Source: Camillea tinctor (taxonomy: Eukaryota > Ascomycota > Sordariomycetes > Xylariales > Xylariaceae). From it: 64,000 nt of DNA. A model generated the notes under the pieces. The model did not search any database. It was not told where the DNA came from and saw only the letters and a program-made list of their open reading frames with translations. Within the stretch, counting starts at the first letter, position 1; every line of letters begins with the position of its first letter. The DNA is taken from assembly GCA_022578605.1 (NCBI GenBank), contig MU394057.1, positions 1 through 64,000 of the forward strand, in the 5' to 3' direction. Position numbers and translations under genes: made by a program. This document shows positions 43,756 through 55,511 of this stretch, piece by piece.

Positions 43756-44916
43756 AGGTGCTGATTTATCGCCTTTTATGTGCCGACCCCGGGGGGGGAT
43801 TACTTGTATTCTATGCGGGTTTCAGCAGCTAGGAGGTGTTTAGGCGTTCCTGGTCAATGGAGACAACAGCCGCAGATTTCGGACGTGGGCTCGGATATGA
43901 TACCTCTATGCGATTCTTAGGGATGCAGGGCTTGCAGAAGCAGTATTCTATTGGATTGTATTTTCTAATTGCACTTTCTGGGTCGGAAAAGGGGACCTAA
44001 CAAAGTTATCATACGACCTGGTTAAGTGCCTAGGTTCTTTAGGTAAAATATATACGATCAGTATTAAACATGCCGAGGCTCAATCGTGAGATGGACTGTC
44101 TGGCTTATTCCATCTACGGGTTCCGCGGTCGAAACAGCATAAAGCATTTTGTCGATTCCCCACCAAGATCAGTACATCAACATTCTATCATTCCCAGCTT
44201 TGTAACCGCGGCCTCCGTGGATTACGTGATGATGGAGAATCTTCACCATTGCTGGGGGTGGATTCCAGAGATATGTATGCACAATGGATGTGACAGGGGT
44301 TTAAGCTTGCGGCGGGTGTGATCCTCACCTGAAACGACTGGTTTTGACTGGATTTGGGGAGGGTCATGGGGGGTGGGCAACACGGCATTCCACTCCGTGT
44401 CTGATATCAAATCCCATTTTGATATCTCAGTGGCCAGGGGTAAATTGGTACTTAGAATGGCAGTTTAGACTTATAGCAGCTCCCCGCAATCTGACCACCT
44501 TCAGCAGTGTAAAATCTTCGGTAGGAGTTACTGGACTATGTACAAAACTTACGTACTTATTCGAATAGTCCAAAAAAGGAAAAAGGAAAAAAAACAAACC
44601 TCGGTTCACTTTACACCACTTACACACAAGATTCACTAAGAGGAAGAGATGAGGGATTTCATTAATTCACCTTGAATAGCGCCACATCGGGTAAAACAGA
44701 ACGCTAACAAGATTGAATACTAATTGTAATGGAGTACATAAAGCTCATCTGTGTCGCTATAAAAAAAGTTCAGCTGCTCGACGTGGTTTCCGAAGACAGG
44801 CCTCTTCCAACGTACTATTAGGTCCTTAGTCCTTGGTGCTATATCTAATCTTATTATATTCCCATTGTTCTATGTAATCAAGGCACGCAGTTCTCTCAAG
44901 CGTAGTAGAATCAAAC
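43756..44916. other. Intergenic region between tandem genes
   Basis: Frames at 44070-44321, 44188-44388 and 44344-44568 show no domain. Holds the promoter of the hydrolase gene. Nothing else seen. Confidence 0.5.
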
Positions 44917-46087
44917 ATGATGGTCGACCCTCTGGTTCCCAACGATCCCCGGGTCGAGCACAAGTTCACCACTGCGGGAGGCTTCAAGTATTACTACATG
45001 CTGGCGAAGCCCACGGGTAAGCCGGCTGCTACTGTCCTCCTTATCCATGGATGGTATGTCATATCACTCCCTTTCCGCCTCCCTTGAATGCTTCAGGTGA
45101 CAGTGGACTGACAGAGCTTACGACAGGCCGGATCTAGCTATGGGATGGCGATACCAAGTGCCGTATCTCGTCTCTCTGAACCTGCAGGTTATCGTCCCAG
45201 ACATGCTGGGGTTTGGGTACACCGATGCCCCAGATTCATATGAGGAATATTCCTTCAAGAAGCAGGCTAGTTACGTTGCTTCTATCGTGAAAGAAGTCAC
45301 CGATGAGCCGATTATTCTTGGAGGTCATGACTGGGGCGGTGCATTCATTTGGTAAGTAGCTCTTATGAATTTCTTTCTAGCCTAGGTCACTCCGGGCCTT
45401 AAAGTATTACGATACTGACTTCCACCTCCTTACAGGCGCATGGCCTTATACTACCCCGAGTTGATCCGTGCTATACTCAGCATATGCGTGCCGTTTGCTC
45501 CCCCGTCACCTAAAGTCCTTACGTTAGAAGACAGCGTGAAGAAATTCCCTCAGTTCCGCTACCAGATCCAATTCAGCGAAGGGATCGCAGAGAAGATGGT
45601 AGGCAAGTCGCCCGAGCGGCTGCGCCGCTTCTTCAACGGGATATTTGGTGGCAGGACTCCCGAAGGCCGCGGTGTCTGGACGGCAGAGGACGGTTTGGAT
45701 GAAGAGGGCCTAGAGAAAGTTGGACCCAGCCCGATCGTGAGCCAGGACATGGTCGAACACTACGCCAAGGTGTATTCCGAACGCGGTCTTCACGGGCCGT
45801 GCAACTGGTACCGCCTACGCGAGGTCAACTCGACGGAGGAGCTTCCGCTCGCCAACAAGGACATCCGGTTCAAGATACCGGCTATGCTAGTCATGGCCGA
45901 GAACGACACGGCGCTGCTGCCGAGCATGGCAGATGGACAGGAGAAGTACTTCGAGGCTGGGCTGAAGAAGGAGTTGATCCCCAAGTGCTCGCACTGGGCG
46001 ATGGTGCAGAAACCAGAAGAGACCAACCGGTTTATTGGGGAGTTTGTCCAGAGCGTCCTGGGCACTAGCATCAAGTCGGCGCTGTGA
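44917..46087 (+). CDS. Alpha/beta hydrolase, soluble epoxide-hydrolase type
   Basis: Three exons (44917-45053, 45127-45351, 45436-46087) join to 337 residues. The first splice completes the oxyanion-hole motif HGWPD (W46). The nucleophile elbow is GGHDWGG with Asp114, the nucleophile class of epoxide hydrolases and haloalkane dehalogenases. Asp278 (AENDTALL) and His307 (CSHWAMVQKPEE) complete the triad. The cap region carries Tyr residues such as those in FPQFRYQIQF and HYAKVYSERG that could polarise an epoxide. The enzyme would open epoxides to diols; the natural substrate is unknown, and detoxification or lipid/secondary metabolism are both possible. A second ATG follows immediately after the first, so the start is uncertain by one residue. 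Confidence 0.9.
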
Positions 46088-48098
46088 GGCGTTGCGATGG
46101 CACTGCATAATTGCGGGTGGCTTAACTATACTTACACGATAACCTGTATACTTAGGATCATATTACTACTGCTCTAATATAGCTTTCCCCGTGAACATCA
46201 ATACCTAGTACTAGGCCGTAGACCAATCAGACTAATACATAGGCAATTTATCGGCCTGCAGTGAAGTGGGTATGCTGGGTGTAGTAAGATGTCCAATGCT
46301 TCCCCAAACCAAAAGATGGCTGCAGTAAGACTGTCTTATTCGTAATCGCTTCCCGTCTGGAACCGAACTGAGAACCTTGGAACCTGGATCATAAAAAGAA
46401 AAAGGAGACTACGTAATAAGAGTTGCTGTCGTGTTACCTGAACTGAACAAATGGTGGGGTTACGACGAGCTCAAAAGAAAAGGAAACAGAAGATAGAGGC
46501 CTTGCTAATCCTAATAGAGGATAGACATCAAGCTCATATACGAGGTTCCTGTCTAATAATGGATATAATAGATAGAGTCCAGCGTTGAAAATTGAGGCTG
46601 ATTTCTGGTCTTTGCCCCCCTTTTTTAAATATTTTCATCTTTTCATCTTTCCTGTTTTCTTTTTCTTTTCCCTTTTCCCCGCTGGCCCAGAAATAAATAA
46701 AAAAGAGTTATAAAGATTTACATACCTGATATGCCGCATTCTTAACCCACCTGCCCACCTCTGCTCCCTTCATCATATGAGCAATAGGTATTTACGTACT
46801 CCGTACTTAAGTAGGTAACCTATTCTTTGTTTGAGGGGAGACAAGCTGTAAGTGGCAAAACCAAAACGTAATCCCTGTTGTATTCTAACAGGCAAACAAG
46901 AATTAAAAAAAAAAAAAAAGGTCAGACAGATCGAGAGAATAAGATTCTCGTATCGCAACAAATATTTATAGAGAGAGCATAAGAGAAAAAAATTAGACTG
47001 GGAGTTATAATGTAGGTACATATGTAGGTACAGTTATAGATATAGGAATGGTTTAATGTAGTTTAGTCCCAGAATTATCAGCCACGACATCAATTCGCAA
47101 GACCTCTAAGCGGTACTTACTTAGTACCTAGTGCGTGGTACGTACACAAATGGTCCTATCATAGACGAGCATGTCCCCTTTTGTAGGTTCTTTTGGGGCT
47201 GGTTGGCTGTAAAACAGGACCCCCCCCTGTCAGGGTAGAAGAAGGCGGTGCAGTAAACCCAAAGTGCATCACCCATGCACGAACATGGCCCCAAGGTCTT
47301 GTCCACCACACACAGACATACTTGGTACAGTACACTACTACAACAACCTTTGTACACTAAACTAAACCGATGCCGATGGTCTCTAATGCGACCAACCTCA
47401 CCAACTACAACCTGCGTTTCACGACACAACACCATACCATAGTTAAAGGATTTCTTCTTTTGCCTTGCCTTGCCTCGCCCTGTCTTGCCCTACCGTTTCT
47501 ACTGTAGAAGCCAGTCACGACATCTTTCTCCCTCTCTCTCTCTTTTTTTTTCCCTTTTTATCTTTTCCCAAAAATTTTAAACCCTTACACTCTTTGCATC
47601 CTAGCAGCTCCTTCAATCCCACCTAACGCGGCATCTTCTCATCGCCACCTAATCCCAATTTGTCCTCCTGATTTCTCTACCTCTGCTTGTACTCCTGTTC
47701 CTCCTACTCCCACTCCCGCTTCCCACTTTCGATTCTCCTACATGATACATTTACGAGCATCCGCCATCTCCCACTTCACCTATTCCTGACGTGAATACTT
47801 TTCCCCTCTACCCTCACGCAGGCTAATAGCAAGACTCTTTTTTCTTCTTCTATCTCTCTCTTTTTCTTCTTCTTCTTCTTCTCTTTTTTCAAATCCAAAG
47901 CGATTAATTCTAATTCGTTGTCCCTCCCTTAACCACTGCCACGACTACTACTATTACTACTACCGCCTGCTGCTAACCTAGTAAGAAACTGGAATATATC
48001 CCTGGCACCGGCCCCAATTTTCGACCGTTGTTCCTGTTCTCCTGGATTCTCACATGCCTTCACTCCTTTCCCCCTCGTAACCTTCATTCCCTCGCGAC
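46088..48098. other. Intergenic region and leader of DRS2
   Basis: About 2 kb. The minus frame 46773-47021 (overlapping a poly-A/T run) and 47121-47435 have no domain. A TTGCC-type repeat lies at about 47459-47490. From about 47460 to the start the DNA is strongly pyrimidine-rich, with several CTT/CTC runs, as expected for the promoter and long leader of an abundant housekeeping gene. Confidence 0.55.
47459..47490. repeat. Imperfect TTGCC pentamer repeat
   Basis: Copies of TTGCC/TCGCC; the reverse-complement unit GGCAA recurs at 56713-56750. Confidence 0.7.
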
Positions 48099-51000
48099 AT
48101 GGCCGGCAGGGCCCCTCCCGGCGGTAGTGCCAAAAACGACCTACTACTTGATCTCGATGATCAACCTTCGTATGGCGGACAAAGACCGCCCATAACCGAC
48201 GACCAGATTTCCCGTAACTACAACCACGACCAAGAACCTTCTCGACCTTCCGTATCCTACGATGACTTTATAGGTGGTAGCCAGACTACTCACCCCAGCG
48301 TAAAGAATCCGCCGCCCGGCGCGAGCAACTTACATCCTCGACCACCTTACCTAACCGATGCCGACAGGCAGTACAGCCAGACCTCCGACCTACACAACTA
48401 CCAGCGCTATGCCGACGACTTCGACGATTACCCCGACGATGGCCAGTCCTACTACCAGCATGGAGGCGCGTCGAGTGGAGGCGGGGACGCGATGGGTCGT
48501 GATAATGCACGCAATCGCAATAGTGTGCTTGGATTGGGCGGTGGCTTCTTAGGCAAAGCCAAGAACATGCTTGGGATGGGACAGAAGGGCTACTCGGAGA
48601 TGGATCTCCCCTTGACGCAGCCGGGCCGCGGACGAGGGGACCCAGCCGGAGGTCAAGATGCGCAGGCGAAACAGGGCAAGGGATTCGGGTTGAAGAACTT
48701 CAAGTTTGGTTTTGGGAGCAACAAGCCGGATCCTTCGACCTTGGGACCTCGAATCATCCACCTGAACAACCCACCCGCGAACGCGACGACGAAATACGTC
48801 GACAACCACGTCTCTACCGCCAAGTACAACGTCGCTACCTTCCTACCCAAGTTCCTCATCGAACAATTCTCTAAATTCGCAAACGTATTTTTCTTGTTCA
48901 CCGCAGCGCTCCAACAGATCCCCAACCTCTCTCCCACGAATCGATATACCACCATAGGCCCTCTCATTGTCGTCTTGTTGATCTCCGCCGGCAAGGAACT
49001 AGTCGAGGATTACCGGAGAAAGCAAGCCGACAGTGCACTCAACAACTCTAAGGCTAGGGTATTGCGGGGGTCGAATTTCGAGGAGACCAAATGGATCAAC
49101 GTGGCCGTGGGAGATATTATACGAGTCGAGTCGGAAGAGCCGTTCCCCGCTGATTTGGTGTTGCTTGCTAGTTCTGAGCCCGAGGGCTTGTGCTATATCG
49201 AGACGGCGAATCTGGATGGTGAGACTAACCTGAAGGTCAAGCAGGGCTTGCCCGAGACGTCTGCATTGGTTAGCCCCGCGGAGCTGAGTAGGCTGGGCGG
49301 TAGAATCAGGTCTGAGCAGCCCAACAGTAGCTTGTATACTTACGAAGCTACTCTTACCATGCAAGCTGGCGGTGGGGAAAAGGAATTGCCCCTGAACCCA
49401 GAACAACTGCTACTTCGAGGAGCTACTTTAAGAAATACCCCTTGGATTCACGGCATAGTAGTGTTTACTGGCCACGAAACAAAGCTGATGCGCAACGCCA
49501 CAGCCACACCCATCAAGCGGACCAAGGTTGAGCGTCAACTCAACACGCTCGTCCTCGCCCTGGTAGGCATGCTCCTCGTTCTCAGTGTTATATGTACCGT
49601 TGGTGAACTAGTGTTCCGATCTCTCAAGTCAGACACAATTCCGTATCTGATGTTGGATTCTCTCGGTGGAGCGTCCGCAGTCATCCAAGCTATTTTCAAG
49701 GATTTGGTCACCTACTGGGTTCTGTTCTCTTCTCTGGTTCCGATCTCGCTGTTCGTCACTGTGGAAATGGTTAAGTACTGGCATGGCATTCTCATCAACG
49801 ACGACCTCGATATTTACTACGACCAGACCGATACACCGGCGAATTGTCGAACGTCGAGCTTGGTCGAAGAGTTGGGCATGGTCGGCTTCGTTTTCTCTGA
49901 CAAAACAGGAACCTTGACGTGCAACATGATGGAGTTCAAACAATGCACCATCAGTGGTATTCAATATGCGGATGAGGTACCGGAAGACCGAAGAGCAACG
50001 GTTCAAGATGGCGTGGAAGTCGGAATCCATGACTTTAAGAGGCTGGCTGAAAACCGGAAATCCCACGAAAGTGCCAACGCTATTGATCACTTCTTAGCTT
50101 TACTATCGACATGCCACACCGTCATTCCGGAACGAGAAGAAGGACCAGGTGGCAATATCAAATATCAAGCTGCTTCTCCTGACGAGGGTGCCTTAGTCCA
50201 AGGTGCGAGGATGATGGGATACACGTTCATCGCTCGGAAACCCCGGTCGGTGCTTATTGAGGTCGATGGCAAGGAATATGAGTACGAGCTCCTGGCTGTT
50301 TGCGAATTCAACTCGACAAGGAAACGAATGTCTACCATCTACCGGTGCCCCGATGGAAAGATTCGACTGTACTGCAAGGGAGCTGACACAGTCATTCTGG
50401 AACGCCTGAACGAGGATAATCCTCATGTTGAGAGCACCCTGGTACACCTGGAAGAATATGCCTCTGAGGGTCTCCGAACTCTTTGCTTAGCGATGCGTGA
50501 AATCTCCGACCAGGAGTTTAAGGAATGGTACGCGGTATTCGACAAGGCACAGACGACCGTTGGCGGTAACCGGGCCGATGAGCTTGACAAAGCAGCAGAG
50601 CTGATCGAGACTGGCTTTTATCTTCTGGGTGCGACTGCTATAGAGGACCGTCTTCAAGATGGTGTACCGGAGACTATCCACACACTTCAGCAGGCCAATA
50701 TTAAGGTGTGGGTCTTGACGGGAGATCGACAGGAGACTGCCATCAATATTGGTATGAGTTCTAAGCTTCTCAGCGAAGATATGATGCTCCTCATCGTCAA
50801 CGAGGAGGATTCTGCAGCTACTCGCGATAACCTACAGAAGAAACTAGACGCTATTAGGAACAATGTTGAAGAGTCGGTAGAGATGGATACTTTGGCTCTC
50901 GTCATCGACGGCAAGTCTCTTACCTACGCTCTAGAGCCCGAGATGGAGAAGCTCTTTTATGATCTCGCTGTGATGTGCAAGGCGGTTATTTGCTGCCGTG

Positions 51001-52261
51001 TATCGCCGTTGCAGAAAGCTTTGGTTGTGAAGATGGTCAAGAAGAACTCACCTGAGATCCTCCTCGCTATTGGCGATGGAGCCAACGATGTGTCGATGAT
51101 TCAAGCAGCCCATATCGGTGTTGGTATTTCTGGTGTCGAAGGTCTTCAAGCAGCTCGATCTGCCGATATCTCGATTGCTCAGTTCCGATTCCTTCGTAAA
51201 CTTACACTAGTCCACGGTGCCTGGAGTTATCAGCGCATCAGCAAAACGATTCTCTTCTCATTCTATAAGAATATCGCCCTGTACATGACACAGTTCTGGG
51301 TAAGTCAAGTATTGCAGTTGTCACAAGTTATAACTTGCTAATCATTATTAGTACACGTTTCAAAACGTCTTCTCTGGAGCCATCATCTACGAATCATGGA
51401 CCCTCTCCTTTTACAACGTCTTCTACACTGTTTTACCTCCGCTAGTCCTGGGTATCCTTGATCAGTTCATCTCTGCCCGACTTCTTGACCGGTACCCTCA
51501 GTTGTATACGCTAGGCCAGCAGAACCAATTCTTCAAAGTTAGCACGTTTGCTGCCTGGATTGCCAATGCCGTTTACCACTCGATCATTCTGTATATATTC
51601 GGTGAACTTATTTGGTACAGCGACCTTATACTAGGTGATGGAACCATGGCTGGGCATTGGGTCTGGGGTACAGCTCTATACGCCGCGGTCCTGCTGACTG
51701 TCCTCGGCAAAGCTGCCTTGGTGACCAACAATTGGACTAAGTACCATATCATGGCGATTCCTGGCAGCATGGCATTCTGGTATCTCTTCGTTGCTGTCTA
51801 CGGAATTGTTGCGCCCAAGCTTGGCTTCTCTGAAGAATATGACGGTTTGGTACCAAAACTCTTTACGAACCCGGTCTTTTGGCTCCAAACTCTGGCGTTG
51901 CCTATGCTGTGTCTTCTTCGCGACATTGCCTGGAAGTATGCCAAGAGGATGTATTACCCACAGACGTATCACCACATTCAAGAAATCCAGAAGTACAATA
52001 TTCAAGACTATCGTCCAAGGTATGTATTCATTCCGTTCCTTTCTTTGCTCTCTGATTTAGTGTGCTAATAAATTATCGTGCAGAATGGAGCAATTCCAAA
52101 AGGCAATCCGAAAAGTCCGCCAAGTGCAGCGAATGCGCAAGCAACGCGGCTATGCCTTCTCGCAAGCCGACGAAAGCCAAACGCGTGTCATCAATGCCTA
52201 CGACACGACAAGACATAGAGGAAGATACGGTGAAATGCCCGCATCAACAGCAGAAAGGTAG
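48099..52261 (+). CDS. DRS2: P4-ATPase phospholipid flippase
   Basis: Three exons (48099-51299, 51352-52019, 52084-52261) give 1,348 residues, close to yeast Drs2. A disordered, Tyr/Asp-rich N-terminus (about 1-225) precedes the flippase core. The actuator-domain loop DGET lies at 373-376. The phosphorylated Asp is D601 in the DKTGTLTCN motif, and GDGANDV is at 992-998. About ten transmembrane segments are visible, the last ones in exon 2. The final exon supplies the basic tail RKVRQVQRMRKQRGYAFSQ, which corresponds to the regulatory C-terminus (PI4P/Arf-GEF binding in yeast Drs2). It moves phosphatidylserine and phosphatidylethanolamine to the cytosolic leaflet at the trans-Golgi and endosomes, and works with the PI4P made by PIK1, also encoded in this window. 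The two introns are 52 and 64 nt. Confidence 0.95.
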
Positions 52262-53628
52262 TAGTAGTGGCGGTGTTAGTTATGGTATGTTGTGGTGTAG
52301 TGTGGTGATGGTAGCTGTAGTAGCTTTGGCGCCGGCTTGCTTACGTGGGTTATGTAAAGAGAAAAGCGAAAGGAGGGAGGGAAAAGCTATGTACAGGAAG
52401 GAGTCTCCAGTTGGACGGACTTTTTCATAACGAAATCCTTGTTTCTCTTTTTATCTTCGCTGTATTATTTTTGTTGTTAGTGATGCGCATCGAAAGAGAA
52501 AAAGAGATCACTTCAATGAATAAGAAATCTTCGAACTTCCCACCCTTTACAAAAAAGGGGAGGGAAGGTTCGTAGGTGAGATGAATTCATGATATATTTT
52601 CCAATTTCCTTGAGTTTAGTGAACGACGGTCTATGTATTTGCTCTCTTGCTTTTGAGATATTTGCCAATGACTTTTTGTAAGTAAGTATCAATATGTGAT
52701 GAGGTATTACCCCGTACTTACGTCCTAATGGAACGGATCATGCCCGAACCAGAAAAATACCGTAGACCCGACCCGGTCAGTCGGATAAAGGATTTGTCGT
52801 CAACCTGCATACATAATGTACCAGTACTATGTAATAGTACTTACTACTACCTAAGGTAGTAAGTAGTACCTAGATTAAGTAGAAGTCATCCTTGATAACC
52901 AATCAACTTTTATATAATTCTATGCTTCTCATCCTCCACTTGCATATGTTTATCACTATGCTTTTTTTTCTCGCTTCTCTCACTTACATGATTAATTCCA
53001 TAATGGAGATTCTCACCGGAGCGGAGCAACCGGGGAATGAGAAACTAGACCACATATATATATTTCTTTAGTTGATGCACATATGAGAATTTATGTATGT
53101 AAGCTCATGTTGTTAAAGAGGAATTAAAAGAAATCAACAATACACTATAGTTGATAGTAGTAGGTACATGCGATGATAAGCTTTAATTATCCCTGTCTTG
53201 AAGCTTTTATAGGGTTATTACAAGGGGAACCCCAAGACTAAAAAACGCCCCTCAGCCCCTCTAGCGCTAAACATCTGGGCGGATAAGAGCTCTCCCACTT
53301 ACATAGATACAGGGCTGGCGCATTCCATAATTTTTTTTTGTTATTTTTTTTCTTCGGGTTTCTTGATATGCCTCAATCGGAGTCCCGGGCTCTCGTCATG
53401 ATTACCCTGTGTAATGTTATCTCTTTAAGCCCTCTTAAATAAGCATGGGCTCCACTTTATCTACATAGTGTACATTATTTTTTTTCTCTTCTTGTGACTC
53501 TTTTCTCTCTCCCTTTCTTATATAATTTATAAACCTATAGCTTTATTATCCCTCCCCCCTCCCACATTGTCTGTGGCCTCCTGCTCTCGACTAACTTCAT
53601 AAGTTGGTCATTGAACCTAAAAGTCACC
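52262..53628. other. Intergenic region between tandem genes
   Basis: 3' flank of DRS2 and promoter of the NADH dehydrogenase gene. It contains an interrupted palindromic run at 52840-52872 (ACTACTACCTAAGGTAGTAAGTAGT-type) and a TATATATA stretch near 53055. No gene seen. Confidence 0.5.
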
Positions 53629-55511
53629 ATGGCTTCTACTTCGAGAGCTCTGGCCCGCCTCACAGCGAGACCGTTATCGGGTCCTGAAGCTGTCATTGCC
53701 CGGTTGGGTAGAACACACGCCGCCAGCTTCACAACCAGATCGGCTGCAAGGGCTCCTCAGCTCTCGGCCCGCTCCCTCGTCGCAAAGTCAAGACCTGTCA
53801 CTCGCCAGGCTGTGCGATCATACGCCGATGCGCCGCCCAAGAAGAAGCCGCGGAAGATCCGCACCACTCTACGATGGATGTGGCGCGCTACTTATCTCTC
53901 CCTGCTTGCTGCTGTGGGGGCTGTCATCTACGACGGCTACCTAGATCGCCATCCTGAAGAGCAATTCGCTCCCGATCCTGAGAAGAAGACCCTGGTCGTC
54001 CTCGGTGAGTCTTACTACCCAATGGTGGCCCAGGACCAACTTGTCTAACTTGCTCTCTTTGTTCCAGGTACTGGCTGGGGCTCGGTTGCTCTGCTCAAGA
54101 AGCTTGATACCGCCAACTATAACGTCGTTGTTATCTCCCCGCGCAACTACTTCCTCTTCACGCCCTTGCTCCCGTCATGCACTACCGGAAACATCGAACA
54201 CCGCTCCATCATGGAACCCGTGCGCCAGATCCTACGTCACAAGAAGGCTGCCGTGAAGTTCTACGAAGCTGAAGCTACCAAGATCGACACCGCCCGGAAG
54301 GTCATCAAGATCCATGACAACAGTGATGTCAAGGGAAATATCAACGAGACTGAGGTCCCCTACGATATGCTCGTCATTGGTGTTGGTGCTGAAAATGCCA
54401 CCTTCGGCATTCCCGGTGTGCGCGAGAACAGCTGCTTCTTGAAGGAGATCCGTGATGCCCAGGCCATCCGGACCAAGATTATGGATTGCGTCGAGACGGC
54501 CGCCTTCAAAGACCAGGAACAGTCCGAGGTTGACCGGCTTCTCCATATGGTGGTAGTCGGCGGTGGCCCCACTGGTGTGGAGTTCGCCGGAGAGCTACGC
54601 GACTTCTTCGATGAGGATATCCAGAAGCTAATCCCGGATATCGCCCACCGTTTCAAGGTCACCCTCATTGAGGCTCTGCCCAACGTGCTTCCTATGTTCA
54701 GCAAGCAGCTCATTGATTACACCGAGAGCACTTTCAAGGAGGAGCACATTGAAATCAAGACCAAGACTATGGTCAAGAAGGTTACTGACAAGACTGTCGA
54801 GGCCGAGGTTACCGGCCCCGACGGCAAGAAGTCTACCATCACGATTCCCTACGGCCTCCTAGTTTGGGCTACCGGTAACGCTGTCCGTCCCCTAATCAAA
54901 GACCTAATGGCCCAGATCCCCGCACAGAAAGAATCCCGACGTGGCTTAGCCGTGAACGAGTACCTCGTTGTACAGGGTGCAAAGGATATCTGGGCTGTAG
55001 GTGACTGTGCCGTTGCGGGATATGCGCCAACCGCCCAAGTGGCTTCTCAAGAAGGTGCCTTTCTAGCGCGTCTCTTTAACAACATGGCCAAGACCGAAGC
55101 TCTAGAGGAGAAGGTCCGCGATCTCAGCGCGAGCCTCAACCTCAAGCCTGGCAACACAGCCGAGGCTGCTAAGGAGATCGAGGACACGGAAAAGCAGCTG
55201 CGCCGGATTAAGGATATCAAGCCTTTCCACTACTCTCACCAGGGTAGTCTGGCATACATCGGCAGCGAAAAGGCAGTTGCTGACGTCGCCTGGCTGAACG
55301 GAAACGTCGCCAGTGGCGGCAAGCTCACTTACCTCTTCTGGAGAAGCGCGTACTTGAGCATGTGCTTCAGCAGTAAGTCTGACCCAACTGTCGTGGGACA
55401 TAATCCAGTCGAGTGACATATGCTGACATATTTCTAGCGCGTAACCGAGTTCTCGTAGCTCTTGATTGGGTCAAGGCTAAGGTATATGGTCGCGATGTTT
55501 CCCGAGAATAA
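53629..55511 (+). CDS. Mitochondrial alternative NADH dehydrogenase (external type)
   Basis: Three exons (53629-54004, 54068-55372, 55438-55511) give 584 residues. A long basic presequence (about 1-65, many Arg and Ala) is followed by a membrane segment (about 87-103, YLSLLAAVGAVIYDGYL), as in the NDE enzymes that face the intermembrane space. Two dinucleotide folds are present: TLVVLGTGWGSVALLKK (about 121-137, completed by splicing; FAD) and HMVVVGGGPTGVEFAGEL (NADH). The ISPRNYFLFTPLLPS segment and AVGDCAV are typical. There is no EF-hand insert, so it resembles the calcium-independent paralog rather than a calcium-binding one. It oxidises cytosolic NADH and feeds ubiquinone without pumping protons. 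The C-terminus ends in a family-typical amphipathic segment (LDWVKAKVYGRD). Confidence 0.93.
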